The notes beneath the pieces are model-generated. The model was not told the origin of the DNA. It saw only the letters and a list, made by a program, of their open reading frames with translations, and searched no databases. The position numbers were made by a program, and so were the translations under genes. 64,000 bases of DNA from contig NZ_CP051006.1 in the NCBI RefSeq assembly GCF_014673495.1, positions 1,116,001 to 1,180,000 on the forward strand, given 5' to 3'. Origin of the DNA: Streptomyces griseofuscus (GTDB lineage: Bacteria; Actinomycetota; Actinomycetes; Streptomycetales; Streptomycetaceae). How positions within the stretch are numbered: the stretch's first letter is position 1; each line of letters opens with the position of its first letter. Shown piece after piece: positions 57,839 to 64,000 of the stretch.

Positions 57839-58156
57839 CGGGACCTTCCCTCGGTGCCGGCGACAACCCGTCCGAGAAGGACCGGCCATTCGGCACCATA
57901 AGTACATTTCGTCCCGAATCTTTCGATACGCGCCGAGTTTCACGACAACGTCGGCCACGAGCGGTGCCGCCGCCTGCGGCTCGGCTGAGTCCGCGTCCCG
58001 CCGTTCAACACCAGGTGACTTTTCGACTTGCCTGTGCCTTCCCGGTCCTGGTCAGTGTGGGACTGCTCACTGGTCGCGGAGTCAGACAGGTGGTGACGCG
58101 CCCTGACGTAACCGGAACGGCCCGGAGCCAAAAGTGTCAGTCCCCTCTGAGATACA

Positions 58157-58186
58157 GCAGCCCCAGGCGCAGATGCCTGGGGCTGC
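58157..58186. terminator. strong stem-loop terminator
   Basis: CAGCCCCAGGC (58158-58168) pairs perfectly with GCCTGGGGCTG (58175-58185), extended by one G-C pair. It is 117 bp after the haloperoxidase-like gene. The rest of 57839-58302 contains no gene I can support. Confidence 0.85.
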
Positions 58187-58302
58187 GCGTGTCCGTGGCG
58201 CGACGGCAGGCGGGGGCTGGCGGCGGTGCTGAGGTCTGGGGCGGCCTCACCGGTGCTGCTGTGGCGTCGCGCGGCCGTGGCGGATGGTGCGCCCGGTGGC
58301 AG

Positions 58303-59130
58303 TCAGTGGCGCAGGAACTCGATCAGGTCCTGGTTGAACTTCTCCTTGTCGCCGGGAACCATCGCGATGCCGTGGGAGCCGCCCTCGTACACCTTGAGTT
58401 CGGCGTCGGCGATGATCTCGGCGGACTTGCGGCCGGTGGCGTCGATGGGGACCACCTGGTCGTCGTCGCCGTGGACGACGAGGGTGGGGATGTCGAACTT
58501 CTTGAGGTCGTCGGTGAAGTCCGTGTAGGCGAAGGCGTCCACGCAGCGCACGCCGCCCTCGATGGTCTGCGCCATCGCCATGTACCAGAAGGCGTCCCTG
58601 TTGCCCTGCGTGACCTTGTTGCCGGGCCGGTTGGCGGAGAAGAAGCCCTCCGCGGTGTCCTTCCAGAACTGCGAGCGCTCGGTGAGGATGCCGTTCTTGA
58701 TCTGTTCGAACACCTCGTCCGGCACACCCGCGGGATTGCTCTCCGACTTCGCCATGATCGGCGGGACCGCGGACAGCAGTACCGCCGAGCTCAGGCGCCC
58801 GGTGCCGTGCCGGCCGATGTAGCGGGCGAGTTCGCCGCCGCCCATCGAGTGGGCGACCAGGGTGACGTCGGTCAGGTCGAGATGGTTGATCAGGTCGTTG
58901 AGGTCGTCGGCGAAGGTGTCGAAGTCGTAGCCGTCCCACACCGGTGTGGAGCGGCCGTGGCCGCGCCGGTCGTGGGCGATGCCGCGGAATCCGGCATCCG
59001 CGACGGCCTTGAGCTGGTCCTGCCAGGCGTCGCCGTTGAGCGGCCAGCCGTGGATGAACACGACCGGGCGACCCTGGCCCCACTCCTTGTAGAAGATCTC
59101 GACTCCGTCGCGGGTGGAGCATACTGGCAT
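58303..59130 (-). CDS. alpha/beta hydrolase, non-heme haloperoxidase/arylesterase type
   Basis: A 275-residue hydrolase close to cofactor-free chloroperoxidases and aryl esterases. Nucleophile elbow AHSMGG (Ser95), the acid in [13 protein letters not shown] and the histidine in GGSHGIAM form the triad; the oxyanion [10 protein letters not shown] lies near 25. ATG at 59130 has AAAGGA upstream. It lies 76 bp downstream of the catalase gene and is probably in the same transcript. Confidence 0.92.
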   Translation of the reverse strand: MPVCSTRDGVEIFYKEWGQGRPVVFIHGWPLNGDAWQDQLKAVADAGFRGIAHDRRGHGRSTPVWDGYDFDTFADDLNDLINHLDLTDVTLVAHSMGGGELARYIGRHGTGRLSSAVLLSAVPPIMAKSESNPAGVPDEVFEQIKNGILTERSQFWKDTAEGFFSANRPGNKVTQGNRDAFWYMAMAQTIEGGVRCVDAFAYTDFTDDLKKFDIPTLVVHGDDDQVVPIDATGRKSAEIIADAELKVYEGGSHGIAMVPGDKEKFNQDLIEFLRH

Positions 59131-59206
59131 GATCCGGTCCTTTCGGTGGAGGGTGCGGACGCCCCCGGACATGAGCGGCCCGGAAGGCGGTGGCATGGGG
59201 GTCGCT

Positions 59207-60639
59207 TCAGGCGAAGGCGTCGGCGACGCGGCTGCCGGTCGTGGCGTCGATGTTCTTCCAGTACTGCAAGGCCCGCTCACGTACGGTGGCGGACACGCCG
59301 TTGCGCAGGTGGCGGGTGACGTTGCCGACGAGCCGGTCGCGCTGGGCGTCGTCCATGACCTCGCGGACCAGGTGGCCGGGCTGGGAGAAGTCGTCGTCGT
59401 CCGCGTGCAGGGTATAGGCGGCGCGTACCATTTCCGCTGTCTCGACCCGCCAGCCGGCCGGGTGGTTGTAGCGATCCTCGTCGGCGCTCGGGCCGTCGTA
59501 GCTGTTGGGGGCGTAGGGCCGTGCGACCTGCGGCTCGGTGAAGCGCATCGCTCCGTCCTTGGCGTAGGAACGGACGTCGGTGAGGGTCTGGTTGGGCGGC
59601 AGCTGGGTGTAGTTGTTGCCGACGCGGTAGCGGTGGGTGTCCGCGTAGGAGAACAGCCGTGCCTGCAGCATCTTGTCCGGTGAGGGGCCGATGCCCGGAA
59701 TGAGGTTCGAGGAGTCGAAGGCGGCCTGCTCGATGTGGGTGAAGTAGTCCTGGGGATTGGGTGCAGGGTCATCCTGCCGACCTCGGTGAGCGGACAGTCG
59801 GCGTGGGGCACGGTTTTGGTGACGTCGAAGATGTTGTACCGGTAGCCGGGGGCGTCCTCGTACGGGATCAGCTGTACGTACAGCGTCCACGAGGGGTGTT
59901 CTCCGCGGTCGATGGCCTGCAGCAGGTCCCTGCGGTGGTAGTCGGCGTCTTGACCGCACAGTTCGGCGGCCTCGTGGTCGGTCAGGTGTTCCACTCCCTG
60001 GTCGGATTTGAAGTGGTATTTGACCCAGGTCCGCTGCCCCGATGCGCTGATCCACATGTAGGTGTGCGAACTGTAGCCGTTCATGTGGCGGTAGGTCCGC
60101 GGGATGCCGCGGTCGCCCATGAGGTAAGTGACCTGGTGGGCCGATTCCGGGGACAGTGTCCAGTAGTCCCACTGCATGTCGTTGTCGCGCAGAGCTCCGC
60201 GGATGTGCCGCTTCTGGGAGCGGATGAAGTCCTGGAACTTGCTCGGGTCGTGCATGAAAAAGATCGGCGTGTTATTGCCGACCATGTCGTACGCCCCCTG
60301 CCGGGTGTAAAACTTCAGCGCGAAGCCACGCGGGTCCCGCCAGGTGTCGGGGGAGCCCTGTTCGCCTGCCACGGTCGAGAAACGGGCCAGCATCCTGGTC
60401 CGCCGACCGGGCTGGAAGACATCGGCCGCCGTGAACTGCGTGACGTCGTTGGTGACCTCGAACGTCGCGTAGGCACCACTGCCCTTGGCGTGCACGACCC
60501 GCTCGGGAATCCGCTCCCGGTTGAACTGCGCCATCTTCTCGATGAGGTAGTTGTCCTGGAGCAGGATCGGCCCGTCCGCGCCGACGGTGAGCGAGTACTG
60601 GTCGCTCTCCACCGGAATGCCGGTGTTGGTCGTGGACAC
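59207..60639 (-). pseudogene. monofunctional heme catalase with a frameshift
   Basis: The sequence is a clade-3-like catalase of about 477 residues. The N-terminal frame has [18 protein letters not shown] (catalytic His), [24 protein letters not shown] and [13 protein letters not shown]. After GRMTLH (near 59757) homology moves to another frame: [36 protein letters not shown] (heme-ligand Tyr) and to the normal C-terminus. One missing C in CACCCAAT would explain it. It is either inactivated or a sequencing error. The GTG at 60639 has GAGG upstream. Confidence 0.85.
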
Positions 60640-61095
60640 GGGATCGGCCTCTTTCACGATGACAGGGAACTCCGCGCCGACGGCCGTGGCGGTAACAGCG
60701 GGCAGCGGAATGTGCGGCCGGCCGGTCAGGGGCACGTATTGCCGGCGGGCAGGGCGCGCGCACGACGTGTCCAAGGCGACGCTGTCGCTCTTCGGCCCCT
60801 TCCACTATCCGGGCTCGGCATCCGGGCGGCAATCCGGGCATTTCGCGCGGGCCGCTTGAGCTCCGGGTGCGGACGAGGTCGTTTCCTCACCAGCGGCACC
60901 ATGCGGGCGTGGACCACGTCGGTGAACAGCGGGATCAGCGGCCAGAACCGAGGGGCGAAGACTCAAACCGGTTCGCGCCGGTGGTCAGTCCGTCAACGGG
61001 CTCCGATCACCCGAACGCCACGACTGCAGGGCGTTGGAGGGAACTGCCCGCAACGGTATGTGAAGGGGGCCAAGTTCACTCAGAAGGAGAAGTTG

Positions 61096-62235
61096 ATGCG
61101 TGCAACCGACGGACACGCCCGCCGCAGGACTCTGTCCGCCGTGGTGGCGACCGTGGCCGCAGGCGCGGTCCTGACCGGCTACTGCGCCGCGCCCGGCGCC
61201 GCGTCCGCCCTTCCGGCATCACTCATCACCGGCGGCGGAACAGCCGACGGTGACACGTCCAACGGCAACGTCCCCTGCGGGATGCCCTCCGTCAACCTCG
61301 ACCGCACCACCCAGTCCTTCCTCAACCAGCTCGCCCACCAGGGCGGCAAGCCGCTGTTCGAGCAGACCCCCGCGCAGGCCCGCGAGGTCCTGAACAAGCT
61401 CCAGGCCGGCCCCGTGCCCGAGCTTCCCGCGGACATCACCGAGAAGACGATCAAGGGCGGCCCGACCGGGCAGGTGTCCCTGCGCATCGTCCGCCCCGCA
61501 GGAGTCAAGGGCACCCTTCCCGGCCTCGTCTACATCCACGGCGGCGGCTGGGTACTCGGCAACGAGAAGACCCACGACCGCCTGGTACGTCAGCTCGCCA
61601 ACGGAGCCCACGCGGCAGTCGTCTTCGTCAACTACACCCCCTCCCCCGAAGCCCGCTTCCCCGTCGCCATCGAGCAGGCCTACACCGCCTCCAAGTGGGT
61701 CGCCGAACACGGCAAGGAGATCGGCATCGACGGCAACCGCCTCGCCGTCGCCGGCGACTCCGTCGGCGGCGACATGACCGCCGCCGTCACCATGATGGCC
61801 AAGCAGCGCGGCGGAGTGAAGTTCCGCCAGCAGGTCCTGCTCTACCCCGTCACCGACGCCAACTTCGACACCACCTCCTACCAGCGGTTCTCGGAGAACT
61901 GCTGGCTGACCCGCGCCAACATGGAGTGGTTCTGGGACAAGTACGCTCCCAAAGCCGCTGACCGCAGCAACCCCCTGGCCTCGCCCAACAAGGCCACCAT
62001 CGCACAACTGCGCGGCCTGCCCCCCGCACTCGTCGTCACCGACTCCGACGTCCTGCTCAACGGAGCCAAGACCTACATCGGCAAACTGCGCGCCGCGGGC
62101 GTCAACGTCCAGCACCTGGACTACCCGCACACCGTGCACGACTTCATGATGCTCAACGCCCTGCGCGACACACCATCCGCCAAGGACGCCATCGCCAAGA
62201 CCACCGCCGCCCTCCGTCAGGCACTGAACAGCTGA
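61096..62235 (+). CDS. secreted alpha/beta-hydrolase esterase/lipase (HSL family)
   Basis: Extracellular esterase of 379 residues. Signal peptide RRTLSAVVATVAAGAVLTG, possibly with a Cys30 lipid site (TGYCAAP). Oxyanion motif YIHGGGW (148-151) and nucleophile GDSVGGDM (Ser222) are typical of hormone-sensitive-lipase-like enzymes; Asp in VTDSDVL and His in HTVHDFM complete the triad. ATG at 61096 has AAGGAG 8 nt upstream. The 60640-61095 gap before it holds no clear gene. Confidence 0.9.
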   Translation: MRATDGHARRRTLSAVVATVAAGAVLTGYCAAPGAASALPASLITGGGTADGDTSNGNVPCGMPSVNLDRTTQSFLNQLAHQGGKPLFEQTPAQAREVLNKLQAGPVPELPADITEKTIKGGPTGQVSLRIVRPAGVKGTLPGLVYIHGGGWVLGNEKTHDRLVRQLANGAHAAVVFVNYTPSPEARFPVAIEQAYTASKWVAEHGKEIGIDGNRLAVAGDSVGGDMTAAVTMMAKQRGGVKFRQQVLLYPVTDANFDTTSYQRFSENCWLTRANMEWFWDKYAPKAADRSNPLASPNKATIAQLRGLPPALVVTDSDVLLNGAKTYIGKLRAAGVNVQHLDYPHTVHDFMMLNALRDTPSAKDAIAKTTAALRQALNS

Positions 62236-62252
62236 CGCAGGCTCCCACGCCC

Positions 62253-62280
62253 GGCCGGAGGCATCACCGCGCCTCCGGCC
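62253..62280 (+). terminator. terminator of the esterase gene
   Basis: GGCCGGAGGC (62253-62262) pairs with GCCTCCGGCC (62271-62280) over 10 bp, 18 bp after the esterase stop. Confidence 0.8.
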
Positions 62281-62431
62281 CGGCCCGGTTCGCCCCCGCC
62301 GCCGGAACCGAAGCCGTCCGGCGCGGACCTCCCAGGAGGAGGACCGACACGACAGGCTTCTCGCCGGGCCTCCGGGACCGGAACCACGCCTTCGAGGGAC
62401 GCCTTCCGCCAGGCCAATATCCGACGGTCCC

Positions 62432-62965
62432 GTGCCGGTGCGGGTCGTGCTGCCTGCCGGCCCGGCCCTGGGGCACCCCGAGCAGGAGATCCTGGCGCGG
62501 CTGTGGAGGCGGCCCCAGACCCAGACCGGCTGGCTGTCCCAGGTGGGCCTGCCGTCCTACCAGGGCAGCGAAAACGGCACCGTGCAGGCTGCGGAGTACC
62601 GGGTGTGGGTCCGCGCCCCGGAGCATGTGCGGCCGGTCGACGGCGTCGACTACGACCAGGCCCCACCGACCGGCTGAAAGCGTCGGCGCCGCCGTCAGCG
62701 GTGCGCGAGATCCTCGGAGAGCGCCGCCCGATCGGCTGGGTCGTGCAGAAGACCCGAATCCGGCGCGGCCCGGCCCGGCGCGCCCTGCACGCCCCGGACT
62801 GCACCGAGGCGCCGCAGGATACGCCGCTCCTGGACCTGAAGCGCGCCCTGGACGTCGCGGAGAACCCGGCGACGACCTTGTGCACCCTGTGCGGGGGCCG
62901 CGCAGGAGATCACGCCGGTGCTGCGCGGCTTCGACCACACCGGCGATGGCTCTCTCGAGGCCTGA
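62432..62965 (+). pseudogene. frameshifted remnant, probably DUF6233-like
   Basis: Three frames must be joined. First PVRVVLPAGPALGHPEQ and SENGTVQAAEYRVWVRAPEH then HVRPVDGVDYDQ in one frame. Then TDRLKASAPPSAVRE and ALHAPDCTEAPQDTPLLDL in the next. Last AAQEITPVLRGFDHTGDG after a run of five G near 62893, ending at 62963-62965. This order resembles Streptomyces DUF6233-type accessory proteins. The N-terminus is also missing. The family name is a tentative match from memory. Confidence 0.55.
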
Positions 62966-63090
62966 TCTCGGACCGCTGCTTGGCAGTGCCGGCGCGCGCG
63001 ATGGTTGTTCGGGCGGGCGGCTTCGGCTCTACCCGACCGAGGGGGCAGGCCGGTGGTCGGCAGGGCGGGCCGCCCGCTTAGGATCCGCGC

Positions 63091-63336
63091 GTGGCGCACA
63101 CCTTCGAAGAGCTTGTGGAGATGCAAAAGGCCACCGACGCGGCGAAAGCCCAGCTAGAGCAGCTGCGTGACCAGTACGGGCCGCCCACCGCCCGCCCGTG
63201 GAGCGAGCAGCAGACCCAGACGTACGAGACGGCCTGGCGGTCCTGGCGTGACCTCGCCCGCAGCGTCCAGGCCGCGGTCACCGAGCACGCCAAGGCGAGC
63301 GGGCAGCCGCGGGTCGAGGTGGAAGCCGGAGTGAGA
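63091..63336 (+). pseudogene. 3'-truncated accessory gene (plasmid/ICE-type hypothetical)
   Basis: The first 82 residues (AHTFEELVEMQKATDAAKAQ, RPWSEQQTQTYETAWRSW, QAAVTEHAKASGQ) look like a small helical protein common on actinobacterial plasmids. At about 63331-63337 the coding sequence breaks off and the frame runs on antisense through a sigma-factor fragment to 63546. GTG at 63091 is the start. Confidence 0.6.
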
Positions 63337-63543
63337 AGCGATTCGGTGCGCCATGGGCAGCCAGGCGCTCACGAGTTCGTCGCGTACGGCGTCCCGCTCG
63401 GGACCGTCGTCCAGGCGCGCCAGCCGGGCGAACAGCTCGACGGTCCAGTCGGCGTTACCGACCGCCTGCCAGGGCCCACGGGGCGTCGGTGGACTCCAGC
63501 GCGCGTCCGAGGCGAACGAAGCATCCATAGTCGGACCGTCCAT
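63337..63543 (-). pseudogene. N-terminal fragment of a SigB/SigF-family sigma factor
   Basis: Minus-strand ATG at 63543 leads to VELFARLARLDDGPERDAVR then ELVSAWLPMAHRIA, the start of region 2 of stress-type sigma factors. Homology ends at about 63337 where the facing truncated gene also ends, so both genes were cut at one junction. About 69 of some 260 residues remain. Confidence 0.65.
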
Positions 63544-63717
63544 TGAGAGCCACCCGCCTCATCCCTCGAGGAGTGGTGGAGAAGTAATGTCGAGTTCGCC
63601 GGGTGCGGTGGACCGGCGCGCGAAAGATGGCCGGGCATCGTCGGAGTGGTGCGGTGCTGGACGCGGTGCGCACCACACCACTCTCCGGCCGGTGGACTCC
63701 ACCCAGTGGAGTGGACG

Positions 63718-64000
63718 CACTCAGTGGCCCGCCTCCCGGCCGCGGTGTGGTCCGGGCGTCTGCGGGCCGTGTGCTTGCTGGCCGTCCGGGCGCACCGTGC
63801 GCACCGGGCCGGTGTCGTCGGCCTGGCCGGTGTAGCGGTCCGCACGGACGCGGGAGTCGTCGCCCGCCTTGGCGCACGCGTCCTGGAGGCGGCGCAACCG
63901 TTCGGCAGTGAGGTCGAGGGCTTCCACGTCTGTGCGGGCTTCCCGCAGGGCCCGCAGCGCCGTCATGTCGATCACCTCTCGGCGGCCGTGCCCCTGCTTC
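63718..64000 (-). repeat. right copy of the direct repeat (relaxase 3' end, continues past the edge)
   Basis: Aligned without gaps to 54316-54598 (offset 9,402 bp). The upstream short motifs GGTGCGCACC (63665-63674) and GGTGGACTCCACC (63691 region) also recur, in a different arrangement. Confidence 0.85.
63721..64000 (-). CDS. C-terminal part of a second relaxase-like protein, partial at right edge
   Basis: The minus frame is open from the right edge to the stop at 63721. It contains DMTALRALREARTDVEALDL and RRLQDACAKAGDDSR and ends PGPHRGREAGH, aligning gap-free with the C-terminus of the remnant at 54319. Whether the rest of the gene is intact lies outside the window. Confidence 0.6.
   Translation of the reverse strand, partial: KQGHGRREVIDMTALRALREARTDVEALDLTAERLRRLQDACAKAGDDSRVRADRYTGQADDTGPVRTVRPDGQQAHGPQTPGPHRGREAGH

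Noticed and set aside
57940..58131. Minus-strand 63-codon frame upstream of the vWA gene
   Set aside because: No family likeness and no ribosome binding site; the region more likely holds promoter sequence.

Overview
The window is very G+C-rich, with codon use, GTG starts and gene families typical of a Streptomyces chromosome (or close relative). It holds about 55 genes or gene remnants. I saw no tRNA, rRNA or CRISPR array.

Layout. 0-4.6 kb: propionate catabolism (prpD, prpB running off the left edge), divergent from an ScfR/RamB-type regulator and a histidine-phosphatase-fold protein. 4.6-6.0 kb: cobalt transporter genes cbtB-cbtA behind a cobalamin riboswitch. 6.0-8.7 kb: a decayed valine-catabolism operon in which only the 3-hydroxyisobutyryl-CoA hydrolase looks intact. 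8.7-13.7 kb: a [2Fe-2S] protein, a membrane hydroxylase with a GntR regulator, and a divergent ferredoxin / ferredoxin reductase / cytochrome P450 operon. 13.7-16.7 kb: VanX-like dipeptidase, nitrilase-fold hydrolase, orphan type II thioesterase, cold-shock protein. 16.7-22.9 kb: a three-subunit molybdenum hydroxylase translationally coupled to a GH65 enzyme. 22.9-28.2 kb: an ABC exporter with a SoxR-type promoter, a UPF0104-like membrane protein, a crotonase, and a HEAT-repeat protein with a DNA-damage-type promoter. 28.2-32.4 kb: FGGY kinase plus two FAD oxidoreductases. 32.6-45.9 kb: amino-acid permease, MscS channel, DUF4186, monomeric isocitrate dehydrogenase, lipoprotein, metY-metX, DUF5713, N-formylglutamate amidohydrolase and an atypical P450. 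45.9-51.2 kb: a CHAT caspase-like/TPR protein divergent from a cytosolic subtilase, an ECF-like sigma factor and a small partner. 51.2-52.6 kb: an IS701-family element inserted at the CHAT stop codon. 52.6-64 kb: an accessory region with relaxase remnants, a secreted vWA protein, haloperoxidase-like hydrolase, frameshifted catalase, esterase and several truncated genes, bounded by direct copies of a relaxase 3' end exactly 9,402 bp apart.

How the genes fit together. Propionyl-CoA and valine pathways border each other; one is intact and the other is degraded. Several regulatory sites can be read directly: CTGCGAAT repeats before scfR, a GntR palindrome before the P450 operon, a SoxR box with MerR-type promoter geometry, two identically arranged leaderless TTGTCAGTGGC promoters, and a pseudoknot able to mask part of the metY ribosome binding site. 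The CHAT/subtilase/sigma locus is the best candidate for a poorly described signalling or conflict module. The right-hand 11 kb looks like a scarred, plasmid- or ICE-derived segment.
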